From assembly GCA_949316235.1 (NCBI GenBank), contig OX438741.1:25921324-25985323 (forward strand): a DNA stretch of 64,000 nt, read 5' to 3'. The notes beneath the pieces were generated by a model. The model had not been told where the DNA came from and ran no database searches. It worked only from the letters and a program-made list of their open reading frames with translations. Shown here piece after piece: positions 47,243 through 56,885 of this stretch. Each line of letters begins with the position of its first letter. Position 1 is the stretch's first letter. Source of the DNA: Oegoconia quadripuncta. Lineage: Eukaryota > Arthropoda > Insecta > Lepidoptera > Autostichidae. The position numbers were made by a program, and so were the translations under genes.

Positions 47243-47248
47243 TTTATT
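47243..47248 (-). terminator. Poly(A) signal AATAAA of the MADF-BESS gene
   Basis: TTTATT on plus (AATAAA on minus) lies 42 bases past the stop codon, so the 3' UTR would be very short. Confidence 0.65.
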
Positions 47249-47290
47249 GTTTTAATATTTGATCATACATAATACATATTACGAGTAAAA

Positions 47291-49667
47291 TTATGAACTT
47301 GTTACCTCATTGCTAGACATTAGTTTACGGTCGTTTTCGATTTCATCGATTAATTTCAACACTCCCATTTTAAGTTTCCGTTTCTCCGTTGATGAGAAGT
47401 TCTGTATATCTGGTAAAATACTTCTAAAAAACTGCATATCTTCGTTATCGTCCGCATTAACTTTACTTAAGACTATGTATTTTCTTTTCTTTGATTTGCT
47501 ATGTTGGTGAGTTTCTTTGTCAGAATCTGAGCAATCCAATTCATAAGCTTTATTGCTAGTCTGTTTGAATTCCGATTTTACGTCACTGTCTTCCCACTCT
47601 TCGATATTGTGGGCGTATTCAATTTGATTATGTATATCAGTATCTAGGTTGATATCAGGTTTTACGTCATGATCTTCCCACTCTTCAATACCGGGGTTAC
47701 TTTCAGTTGATTTGTTGTCATTATTCACATCTATAAAGCATCCGTTGGCATCAAAAGATCCTCCTGGCATATCGTGGTTTAAAGTAGCCCTGAAAACAAA
47801 ATCCAAATATATTAGCCAGAATGAGCCCGACGCGACGGCTGATTGTCTCGTGGATCTAGTGAGTGGTTTCGAACCCGAACGTTGCAAGTTCGAATCCGGC
47901 CAGGGGAAAATGACTATATGATGAATATGAACCGTTATTCCCGACTCATGGATGTTTATATAGTTTAGCAATAGATAATGTAAGTGCTTGTATATTATAT
48001 TGTAATATTAAACGAACTCACAGTATCATATAGTCTGTCTATATGTATATTCCGACAATATAGTCATATATACATATGTATTACTAGCTATTACCCGCGA
48101 CTTCGTTAGCATAGAACATTTCATCAAAATCATTTAAGCAATTTTTTTTACCTATATGTTAATTCAGGTCCTAATCTGTCTACTAACCAAATTTCATCCA
48201 AATCCGCCCAGCCATTTAGGCGTAAAGAGGTAACAAAAGTACATATACACAAACAAATGCCCAAACTTTCGCATTTATAACATTAGTTGGCACGGAACTG
48301 CTCAACCAATCAAAGCTTAATAGAGGTAAATTTAGAGTAATAAGTTCTTGTTTTACTGTTATCTGATTTTAAAGCTTTTTGTATGATGTGTTCACCTATA
48401 AAAGGTTGTACATTTAAATTTAATACCAACTACATTAATTGCTAAATGGACTATGTACTAGTCTAACAACTGTTGGTGATCCTAAATAAATAAATAAAAA
48501 AAAAAAAAAATGAATTATGCAATGGAATGCAGGGAGGGATGTCGTAAGTATAAGAGCATATCAGTGATGGGCATGACCATCAGTGATCCAGGGTACCAAT
48601 AAAATCTGCTATGGTCCACTCGGATGTAACGCGCGGGGCCTCCCGTGGTAAACCATTTCAACATATGGACGAGTTTTATGTCATCCAATGAACAAGTGAG
48701 GTTCTATAGCTAGGTTATGGATAACGATGGTGAAGGTACTTACAATTTAGGTTTTATAAAAGGGTCCAAAAATCGCAGGGCATCGTACAAATAATAAGTT
48801 TTGCATGGGTTGGCTTCATATCGAGCTTGGCAGAGTTTATTTTTGAATCTGTTGAATGATGAACGTATTCCTTTCCATTTCACTTTCAGTTCTTCAACTG
48901 TAAAAATGTATAAACATTTTTGAACATTCCACTTTAAATTAATTTATTTTATCATTACGAAGAAATTAGTACATATGCAATCTTTCAGACTCATTCGAAT
49001 TAGTGAAAGCTTCAGATACAAGAATTATTGTTGGAGGTACTTCAGATCCCAAGACCCATATAATAAACCATTCTCAAGATTCAGATAACCTTAAGTTGAC
49101 GCTTGAGAATCTGTTGCATATTAAAACAGTATAAAAAAATAGCATTGGGACTAAGACGCGATCTCAGTCTCAAGATCAATTTATTAATACGGCCGTCATA
49201 GTCGTAGGGTTCATCAATCAATCAACCAACCACACATGCAATTACTCACTCACATACACCCCCACACACATGACCCAATTTCTTCTTTTTCTTTTATTTT
49301 GTATAATATTCTCCGTCTGTCTGTCCGAGGGGTGAGTGCCTGGTGATCTGTACATGTAACACAGGTTTATCCTTGTTCAGATACCAGATTCTCGCAAATA
49401 AGCGTTTTACAAAATTTCAACTTTTAATTGTAGTCTGCACTATATTGCTGTAAGCTTATTTGTGAGAATGAATTAAATAAATTGAATTGAATTAATCGAA
49501 CCTGTACATTCTTCTTTAATCTCTCTTGTGACGTCCGCCGCCACCTTCTCCCAGGCAGTTTCTACGACGTAACGCATTTTGTATAGATCTTTTGAGGAGT
49601 CGTAGATCTCTGGATATCGCTCCACAATTTTCACAAACATCATCATTACTTCTTGACAGTCTTTCAT
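47291..49667 (-). CDS. MADF-BESS domain protein, 272 aa, three coding exons
   Basis: Probable nuclear DNA-binding transcriptional or chromatin regulator; in insects this family includes Adf-1- and Dip3-like proteins. The minus-strand coding exons are 49667-49502, 48897-48744 and 47789-47291 (819 bases with stop). The junctions keep frame at phase 1 (ACAG/TTGAAG) and phase 2 (AAATT/GGCTAC). Acceptors are GTAAAAATG-side TTTTTACAG and TTTTGTTTTCAG; donors are GTTCGA (weak) and GTAAGT. The MADF domain spans about residues 8-104: FVKIVERYPEIYD, AWEKVA, KWKGIR, YYLYDALRFLDPF. An acidic linker follows with EEWED(H/S)DVK twice (142-150, 170-178) and a basic KSKKRK (205-210). The BESS motif is about 221-258 (FFRSILPDIQNFSSTEKRKL). 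The start Met lies 4 bases inside the exon, after a TATTGTAG acceptor. Which exact ortholog it is cannot be told. Confidence 0.85.
47820..47990 (+). mobile_element. Diverged tRNA-derived SINE in the last intron
   Basis: GTCTCGTGGATCTAGTGAGT and GCAAGTTCGAATCCGGCCAG (B box) are followed by GATGAATATGAACCG and CGACTCATGGATGTTTATAT, the B2 body. It lies antisense to the host gene, just upstream of the last exon, and extends the reading frame of that exon artificially. Confidence 0.75.
48088..48290 (+). repeat. CCCGCGACTTCGT repeat in an intron
   Basis: GCTATTACCCGCGACTTCGT, AATTTCATCCAAATCCGCCC and GTAACAAAAGTACATATACA follow the family seen at 11575 and 56573. Confidence 0.75.
48295..48510 (+). 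mobile_element. LINE 3' end with poly(A) in an intron
   Basis: GACTATGTACTAGTCTAACA, ACTGTTGGTGATCCTAAATA and then AATAAATAAA with a run of A. The style is a Jockey-like LINE tail. The 5' limit is arbitrary. Confidence 0.45.
49320..49497 (+). mobile_element. LINE 3' end next to the exon donor site
   Basis: GTCCGAGGGGTGAGTGCCTG, GTGATCTGTACATG, AACACAGGTTTATCC, CAGATTCTCGCAAATAAG and the end AATTAAATAAATTGAATTGA. The same family is at 56700-56885 in the other orientation. Its tail stops within about 6 bases of the exon end at 49502. Confidence 0.8.
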
Positions 49668-49904
49668 TGTTCTACAATATAAATAACAATATAAATAACA
49701 ATCTTGAACGGCCAGTCGCCTAAAATATGCTGTTCGTATGTTTTTAACCCCGGACGCAATAGGAGAGATGTTATAAGTTTGACCGCTGGTGTGCGTGTGC
49801 ATGTCTGTGGCACCGTACGTAGCTCTAACACGGGTAAATCGATTTGGATGCGGTTTTCTTTTTATTTGAATGCAGGTTTTCTACCGGTGGTTCTTATATA
49901 TGTT

Positions 49905-49965
49905 ACAAGATTAGCTTAGTTTGGGACTAGATGATTGGTGTAAATGTTCGAAATATTTATTTGTA
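49905..49965 (+). mobile_element. SINE family B2 tail fragment
   Basis: TAGCTTAGTTTGGGACTAGA, TGATTGGTGTAAATGTTCGA, AATATTTATTTG match the 3' end of B2. Confidence 0.75.
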
Positions 49966-50210
49966 TTATGTTTTATCAAAATCGCTTTAGCCGTTTTGTT
50001 TCAATCGCTTGCCTTCTCGGCGGTTTTCTAAATTTTCAATTTTTATATTAGAGTACATTGCAAAGTGCTTGATTCTTTAAAAACTGTATTTTTTTTAATA
50101 TAATAATATAATCATTTATTTTCTCCACATAACCCACCGCAATGGAAAAGCGTAAAAATAAAGGAAATGTAGGATTAGGAATATAGCTCTATATAAGTAT
50201 AGGTATGGTA

Positions 50211-50420
50211 TGGCTCAATAATTTAGGGGTCCGGTACTTTGGTCCGGGTAAGTCCACCTTCCAGCTTTGGTCTTATCTTCACTTAACATCGGGATGAGTG
50301 AGGTCAAGACCTAATCTGTTGGCACTACAAATAATGATGTAAGTACCTACCTACATAGGTACCTACACAAAAATACCCGACGAATTGATAACCTTCTTCT
50401 TTTTTGGGAGTCATAACAAA
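50211..50420 (+). mobile_element. SINE family A tail fragment plus GAATTGATAACC repeat
   Basis: 50211-50322 reads GTCCACCTTCCAGCTTTGGT, CTTCACTTAACATCGGGATG and TGAGGTCAAGACCTAATCTG (family A end). 50370-50420 reads GACGAATTGATAACCTTCTT then CTTTTTTGGGAGTC (see 23612). Both lie in the first intron of the host gene. Confidence 0.6.
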
Positions 50421-50766
50421 AAGTTTTAAACAATCTCTTCGAAAGTATCCAAGTCATATCTAAATATAGTTAGTTTTCAAGCAAAAGTTTCAATAATTGT
50501 CGCGATGTTGTTGAATGTCAATAGTTCAAGTTCGCTATGCAATCGCAGTGTAAGTACCTAGCTATAGCTACATATACACTCACTGATATCGGCACGGGGC
50601 TAACAACAGTATTAAAAGTAGTAAACCTTAACTCCATATACATAAAGTTACGTATTCTGTGATACATGAGTAGGTAAACCTACCTACCCAAGTTGTAAAT
50701 AATTCAACACAATAACTGAGCTTGTAATTAACACATGTCAATAAGGTGATAGAGTATAAAACTTAC

Positions 50767-50854
50767 GTGATTACTCGTATTAGACGACAAAATACAAAAC
50801 AAATTGTGCGACAAAATACTCTGACCTTCCACTCACTCAACTCGAAATACACTG
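50767..50854 (-). other. Probable 5' UTR exon of the MADF-BESS gene
   Basis: On minus, a strong donor (ATCAC/GTAAGTTTTAT) lies at 50766-50761, and an insect initiator-like TCAGT is at 50855-50851. The 88-base exon between would join to the acceptor TATATTGTAG before 49671. The frame upstream of the proposed Met is not needed. This is an inference from signals only. Confidence 0.55.
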
Positions 50855-51020
50855 ATGCGCCACACGCACGCGTGGCTGTGCTTCTCTTTTGTGCAACACG
50901 CAGAAAGGGGAATGACTGAGAAGGCACGATGCGGCGCCACAGTTGTGCGACGTTGCCATGTCGCTACCACGGTGCGGCGCGGTACCGACCTTCTACTACG
51001 TCATCTTCTCGTCAACATTA
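50845..51020 (-). promoter_or_regulatory. CpG-rich promoter region with initiator (TCAGT)
   Basis: Just upstream of the putative first exon, 50860-51000 is rich in CpG (CACACGCACGCGTGG, GATGCGGCGCCAC, GGTGCGGCGCGG). The Inr-like word is at 50851-50855. The 105-codon plus ORF in it (50855-51172) is taken as a by-product of the high CpG content. Confidence 0.5.
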
Positions 51021-51174
51021 CTGCCGAGCGTGATATCTATGTGACGCTTTGTGAGACTTTAAGTAGTACTTCCAAATTAAATATCACCTTCCTTAACAGG
51101 ACATCCATTATTCGCTATGAATCAAAACGAATGAAGTTACAACATTGTACAGTAGTGGCACTACCGATCTAAAC

Positions 51175-52299
51175 AGCTCGTTCTACCCACTGACCTCTAG
51201 ATACAGTACGCTGAACTGTCATTATCATAAAATGAGGCCATATGATTTTGACATTTTGCTACACAAGTAGGTAGAATATAGGTAATATAATAACCATATT
51301 GGCGCTAATTGTCGCTGTTATCAGTAGCGAGCATACCTGAAACCACTGTACATTTCATTTTTGAAAAATGTTTAAGCCTAGAGTAATTACTCCAGCTTTA
51401 GATTACTTGCTTAAATATCTGCTACATATGCATTTTTATTTATAATCCTTTAGGAAATAGTGCCAAATTCTTCGTCTAAGGTTAAGGTCTAAGTTTTTGG
51501 GGACGATCGTTACGGGGCGATTCAAATTGAACACCAAGCCGACACGAGACATACCTGTCATTTAGAAAAAAATTGGTACAGGCTTGTTGATTCTACTTCC
51601 GATTAAAAAAATAAAATATTTACTCACAGGAAGTTTCGACTCGATTCAAAGGTCAAAGTGTTAGATATGCTCGATACGTTATTGATTGTAGGTACTTAAA
51701 CTTTAATACCTTACATAACTTAGGTAAGTGACGTTGTCATCGACATATATTCAATGGCAATGATATTTCTTGTACCGTCTGAAACTTTTACAGTCCTACA
51801 TAATACAAATTAGGTATACCTACCTAAGTTTTCTCAGGAAATTATGTAGATATATGTTTTGGATATTTTGTTATTTACTTATAGCAATTAGGTACGGAGT
51901 TCAATAATATACAAATGGTGTCTACTATCGAAAAATATTAATGAAGTCTGACAAATTTGTGTTATCTCGGCCTGTAAAAGTTTATAATTTTCAGACTGTA
52001 CCTACAACAAGTATGTAGGTCAATTAGCACACGTATCACATCGCTAATGATCAGATTCATAAATTCCCATTCGAAGACTGATTTAGAGCAACACAACAAA
52101 TACCACTTAACAATACTTATTACCAACCCACAATTTTTAGCCAGACCTCGTCCTTGAAACTTTAAAACGTCTGGTGTCAATATATGAATAGAATTTTCAT
52201 ACTACTGTTATGAAGTTATGAATGAGTGAAGTGGTAAGTACAGATGAATGACACAGTTTTCTCCTGTTGCATCTGTTGATAATCATAAGACGAACTCGT
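51175..52299. other. Intergenic, no gene recognised
   Basis: AT-rich with no recognised repeat. A 72-codon minus ORF at 51962-52180 has no domain. Confidence 0.45.
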
Positions 52300-52309
52300 T
52301 ATCGATTAG

Positions 52310-52515
52310 CTCGTGCTAGTTGCATACCACACCAGCCGCCGCGCTGCTACGACATCTGCCGGACCGCGGGAAGCGTGGCACCGCACGTGGCGTGAACACC
52401 TTTTGTCTACCGGCCGGCGCGTGGTCGCCAACGACTGCGCCCACCTTTTTTTACTAATAAACCTATTTTTAACTGGCACAGTTCTAAATTTAAAACTCTG
52501 ATAGGTAAGTATGTA
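52310..52515 (+). other. CpG-rich block followed by a strong splice donor
   Basis: 52320-52450 is GC-rich (CCGCCGCGCTGCTACGACAT, GGCCGGCGCGTGGTCGCCAA). At 52505 the plus strand reads GATAG/GTAAGTATGT, a near-ideal donor. A 62-codon plus ORF from 52313 ends just before it. This could be the first exon and promoter of a plus-strand gene whose other exons are not in view, or an unrecognised repeat. Confidence 0.25.
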
Positions 52516-52657
52516 AAGTAAGATGGTGTAAGTACTTCTGTATCTGCTCTTGTAACATTTTAGAAAGTATCTTTGTACCAAAACCATATAATAAAAAAGA
52601 ATCAATTATAAGTTTCAATGGAAAAGAATCGATACATAAAACAATCACAAATTATTT

Positions 52658-52980
52658 CTTTTTTGTTGTATGCACAACGAGTCAGTTAGCTCTTGACCTC
52701 AATCTCACTCGACTAACTTGAGGCCGAAGGCGAAAGCGCTCTCACCTGGAACCAAGTTAGGAGTTCCTTTTGGAACCAATTTAGGAGATTGGCTAGCTTA
52801 TTCTAAACAGCTGAAAGACAATACTGCTATCAAGATTGGCTTCGCAGCAGATTTAGATGAAGTGGTGTAGCTAGACGGACATTTACAAATGCCCTAACGC
52901 CAACAAAATCAATTTGGACCTACACTACAGCGTTGAGAATCGAACCTGTAACCATAATGTTGTTTACAATGGAGCTAACG
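52658..52980 (-). mobile_element. SINE family A, diverged
   Basis: ATGCACAACGAGTCAGTTAG, GCTCTTGACCTCAATCTCAC, CAAGATTGGCTTCGCAGCAG and TGAGAATCGAACCTGTAACC then ATGTTGTTTACAATGGAGC in minus orientation. Body with a local duplication of the AGTTAGGAG/ATTTAGGAG phrase. Confidence 0.85.
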
Positions 52981-52993
52981 GTAAATGGTTTAT

Positions 52994-53070
52994 CCGCCTT
53001 CGTGACTCAATGTAAACAACATTGGGTTACGATTCGGAGGTCGCGGGTTCCATCCCCAGTCAAACTTCTA
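52994..53070 (+). mobile_element. SINE family A head only
   Basis: CCGCCTTCGTGACTCAATGT, ACATTGGGTTACGATTCGGA and GGTCGCGGGTTCCATCCCCA cover just the tRNA-like region, then homology stops. Confidence 0.85.
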
Positions 53071-53251
53071 GCCAGTCAAACTTGGCTAGGTTGCGAGTTC
53101 ATTGTGTTGCTACGCCAAGTATACTATACTAACCTAACTATTATTTAGATATATTTTTACGCCACTGTTTCATACAAAATCTGCTTTTAGGCTACTAAGT
53201 CATTCAGCTACTTACTAAAATCTGATATGGCACCTTAATCTTATAATTCTA

Positions 53252-53578
53252 CCGCCTCCATGGCTCAATGTACACAACATTCGGTTCACGATTCGGAGGT
53301 CGCGGGTTTGATCCCCAGCGGGGTATATGTTTAAGTACTCAGTTTGGTTGGTGGTAGGGCATTTTAACTAAATCTTATCCACCACCATCTTATCTAAATC
53401 TGCCGCCAAGCAGCAATGTTAATAATAGCATTGTTGTGTTCCGGTTGTCAAAGATAAGATAGCCAGTCCCCCAAATGTGTTGGGGTTTCCGGGTCAGTAC
53501 GCTTCCACCTTCGACCTCATCTTCACTTAACATCAGGTGTGATTGAGGTCAAGTACAAACCCGTTGTGCATAAAAAAA
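53252..53578 (+). mobile_element. tRNA-derived SINE, family A, full length
   Basis: Head CCGCCTCCATGGCTCAATGT, B box GCGGGTTTGATCCCCAGCGG, body AATCTGCCGCCAAGCAGCAA and ATAGCCAGTCCCCCAAATGT, end CCCGTTGTGCATAAAAAAAT. Best reference copy in the window. Confidence 0.95.
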
Positions 53579-54596
53579 TGCCGCTGTGGCGGTTAAACGT
53601 TCATAGACAAATTATACTGTAAAAGGTTATGCATAGACTTTTAGAGTGACGTTTATCGTATTTTTAACATGTACAGTCGGCGTCGTAGTTATTCATTCAA
53701 GCCCACTTATCCAGACTATCATTTTAGACAATTGCCGATGGTACAGCTTAAATGCATGTTACCATTACCCATGTTAAATAGTCCCGTATGATTAGTTATG
53801 AATGCGACTGTACTTAATTATTTTCGTTAAATAATTTCATTAATTCAATAATGGTCCTCTATATCATCCACCTACAGAAGTAATGTAACTTAGTTTGAGT
53901 TTATTTTCTGGAACGTTTAATACCAACGCAATATTTCCCCTTTTCAGGGTTCCATGCCCTACGTTCAAATATTACTTCTATAATATAACTACTACCTATT
54001 CTATATATATTCTATAATATAAATAATATAACCATAGCTATATTTAGTAGAGTATAACATAACCAACTCTGTCTGTAGGTATGTCCAGGGGGTCTCTATA
54101 TGTGAAAAAATAGCAAATTGAAACTTTCACTTTGTGTAACACCGCTTTAAATTAAAACTACCTAATTATTTATATGTATTACCTAATTCCTCTTTTAATT
54201 CAATTATAAAGGTTCAAATCTAATCTCAAAGGTGATAATATCTACTTTAAAACTCAAATTAACGTTTTTAATACAAAACAGAATAATTTCTTAGTGATGC
54301 GCAGTTACCAACAGTCTGTTACCAAAGAGAACTTAATTGTGTGATACAAGCCTTTATTCAACGATGATAGATAGATAGATTTATTTAGTTCACTTTTACA
54401 ATATCCGTAAATTTATGATTTCTAAAATAAAAGTGATTGTCAAACATAAAACAATAAAATAATAACTATACACATACATCTTAAAGATTTGTAGAATTAT
54501 TAGATTAATATAAATATAATGTTAAAATATAATGTTAAGATAAAAGTCACAAAATGAACAAAATGAGATAGGATGTAAAATTAAAAGTCAAGGGTA
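53579..54596. other. Intergenic, no gene recognised
   Basis: A GATAGATAGATAGATT tract at about 54365-54380 may be a LINE or simple-repeat tail. Otherwise AT-rich and featureless. Confidence 0.45.
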
Positions 54597-54655
54597 CTTA
54601 GTATATGCTACGGAACTCTGTGCCTAAGTCCAACTCGCACTGGACCGATTTTTAG
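54597..54655 (+). mobile_element. End of a GGGTTCCG-family element
   Basis: ATGCTACGGAACTCTGTGCC followed by TAAGTCCAACTCGCACTGGA and CCGATTTTT is a diverged copy of the 'ggtacggaaccctaa...cgactcgcacttggccg' end common in Lepidoptera. Confidence 0.6.
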
Positions 54656-54984
54656 GACAAAATTAGAGGAAGACTGGACAATTTTTCGTACTCAGCAGGC
54701 AATGTAACGAGTATAATAATAATGTGTTGATCGTTAAATAAATATAGTTAACGATTGACCTTGAACTTTACTTAATAGCTAATGTGACAATTTAAACGCA
54801 ACTGCACATAGTAAAAATGATTATACTAATAAATTGAATAGCGTCCCACTCCGACTGAATGAGAAACGCGCGTTTTCATATTCGTATACAACGTCACGTC
54901 ATTGCTCGAAATTAGGATACGATTTATATTTTAACCCGTTGCGTCGTTCCTGGCAAAAAGAAAGTGCTATCGTTACGCTACCAT

Positions 54985-55210
54985 TATCCTTTTAGGGTTT
55001 CTTATTTTTAAAGTTAACCTGTAAAGGATCAGTATCTTGTCCGTCTGTCTGTCCGTCAAGACTCTATTTCTTCGGAACGACTATGTATTAAGCTGAAATT
55101 AATATAAAGTTCTGGTAGAAGTTTCAAATATCTAACTTATTCCTATTAAACGATATGAGCTTTTCAAACATATTCCTATAGTTACTGACTTGTGATTAAA
55201 ACCTACAGGC
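54985..55210 (+). mobile_element. GGGTTCCG-family element, other end
   Basis: TTAGGGTTTCTTATTTTTAA, CTTGTCCGTCTGTCTGTCCG and TCAAGACTCTATTTCTTCGG, then a body with GAAGTTTCAAATATC. It is the opposite end of the element type at 54597. Confidence 0.5.
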
Positions 55211-55676
55211 TACTTCCCGTTGATCTAGAATCTTGAAATTAGGCAAAAAAGAACGTCTCATAACAAAACTAAAAGAAAAAATACGAAAATCGTTCATTTG
55301 TAATTATGTGTGAAATTATCACATGACAAAACTGATTTTGCGGTAGATATATGTTTCAGTTTGTCGCCTTTAAAAAGTTTGTCAAAAGTCATGTTGGGCA
55401 CGTACGAAATCGTCCGAGCACCAGTCTGCTCTACTTTACTTAGCCGGTTTATTTTATGGAAACGTTTTTCGTTTTTTCGTGAAATTTCCGGATAAAGCCG
55501 TTTTTGAAAAGTTGAATTTCATGTCTGTAGTAGCGAATTTAGATAAACTTTGGAAACGTTGTTTGACTGAAAAAAATAGGTTAATTTATTTCTCAGCGAT
55601 TAAATAATTTTCTACACCCTTTGATACTTCACTCGTTCGTACTTTGACGGCATTCTCTGAAATAGTACCTTTTGAA
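55211..55676. other. Intergenic, no gene recognised
   Basis: Only a 61-codon ORF without domain. Confidence 0.45.
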
Positions 55677-55677
55677 C

Positions 55678-55810
55678 TTTTGTTTGTTTGTTTGTTTATA
55701 AACGCTTTATTGTACAAAGTAACACACGTAATACATTACATCGAAATACTTAGTGTACAAAGGCGGACTTATCCCATGAGGGATCTCGTCCAGTCCACCC
55801 AAATTTACGA
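55678..55810 (-). mobile_element. LINE 3' end with CAAA tail
   Basis: A TTTG repeat at 55678-55697 is followed by the complement of an AATAAA-bearing end (AACGCTTTATTGTACAAAGT). Then comes AAAGGCGGACTTATCCCATG and GTCCAGTCCACCC, a phrase I recall from a common lepidopteran LINE end. Confidence 0.65.
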
Positions 55811-56572
55811 TAGATAATGTTGATTGGGCGTGAATATCCTCAAACATTTACTCCTTTTTAAATATATATAATACGATTATATATGTCGGATACGGGTGGT
55901 GGGCGTTGCGAGCTACCAGGACGGTGCCAATGGCGTGGTAAATGGTAGCTCGGGCAATGGCGATGTTATTGCAAGCTACTATTGGCGAATAGACACCGCT
56001 TTGACATTCGATTATGATTATGAAACCTGAGATGCTTACTGGTGAATAGTAAACATATGCACGCCCCTCTTGCTATACAACTTTGCCCCCACGTGCAGTC
56101 TGTGGAATTCAGCCTCCTTTACTTCCCATTGAAAATCGTGTATTATGACAGTCATCTAACTGTCTTAATTATGAATTATGGCTATCTACGACATATGCTT
56201 ACAATAGATCCGATCCGATAGACTTTTCATCTGACACATTTTTATTACTCGACTAAAACAATTCTGCTCCGTTCTTTCGTTCGTCTTTTTAAAGCCCCTC
56301 TAGTGAGGTGCTTTAAAAACGTAGGTTTGTAGTCAACGTAGGAATACTCGTAACTCTAAACTATTCGTTCTGTAGCTGAGTTTTTGGTAATTCTAAAGCG
56401 AACCAATCTCGTATCTTACCGCGGGTGTTAAAAAGTGCATAGAAATGAATTGTTTCGTAGAAATTTTTTCTTTTCTCGAACAATAGCTTCCAAAAATCTA
56501 CGATTAGGTCTACATACCCTATTCTATTTACAGGATCGGTGCCATGGTGAAAGTTGCTTCTTATTTATACAA

Positions 56573-56690
56573 CTAGCTGTTGCCCGCGACTTCGTTCGCA
56601 TAGAAAATTTTATCAAAATCGGTTCAGCAAATTTAGCCTATATGTTATCATGTACCAAATTTCATAGGGATAAATTCATTTCATAATAAA
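56573..56690 (+). repeat. CCCGCGACTTCGT repeat
   Basis: AGCTGTTGCCCGCGACTTCG, TTCGCATAGAAAATTTTATC, AAAATCGGTTCAGC and ACCAAATTTCATAGGGATAA. A short, fairly good copy of the family at 11575 and 48088. Confidence 0.8.
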
Positions 56691-56699
56691 TAATATAGT

Positions 56700-56885
56700 A
56701 AAGTATGTAAAGTAAAGTAAAGTATGTATTTATTTTCATTCTCAACAAAACGTACTTGTTTATACTAAATATGGAGGTTGACAATCATTTGTTGACATAA
56801 GTTATTTGTGAGAATCTGGCGTCTGTAATAGGATGAACCTGTGGCACAGATCACCAGGTTCCCACCCCTCGGACATTTGTACTAC
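56700..56885 (-). mobile_element. LINE 3' end, same family as 49320
   Basis: On plus: AAAGTAAAGTATGTATTTAT, CTCAACAAAACG, TTTGTGAGAATCTGGCGTCT, CCTGTGGCACAGATCACCAG and GTTCCCACCCCTCGGACATT. The reverse complement matches the 49320 copy. Confidence 0.8.

Noticed and set aside
47790..47971. The 5' part of the 226-codon ORF as protein-coding
   Set aside because: It is SINE-derived and lies before a TTTTGTTTTCAG acceptor; the host exon starts at 47789.
49668..49802. Upstream extension of the first coding exon's ORF
   Set aside because: It repeats CYLYCYLYC from AT-rich DNA and is separated from the Met by a TATATTGTAG acceptor.
50855..51172. 105-codon plus ORF
   Set aside because: It lies over the CpG-rich promoter of the minus gene; lack of stops is explained by composition.
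20420..53578. SINE heads as functional tRNA genes
   Set aside because: They carry A and B box-like words but lack a consistent cloverleaf with paired acceptor ends and continue into a shared SINE body.
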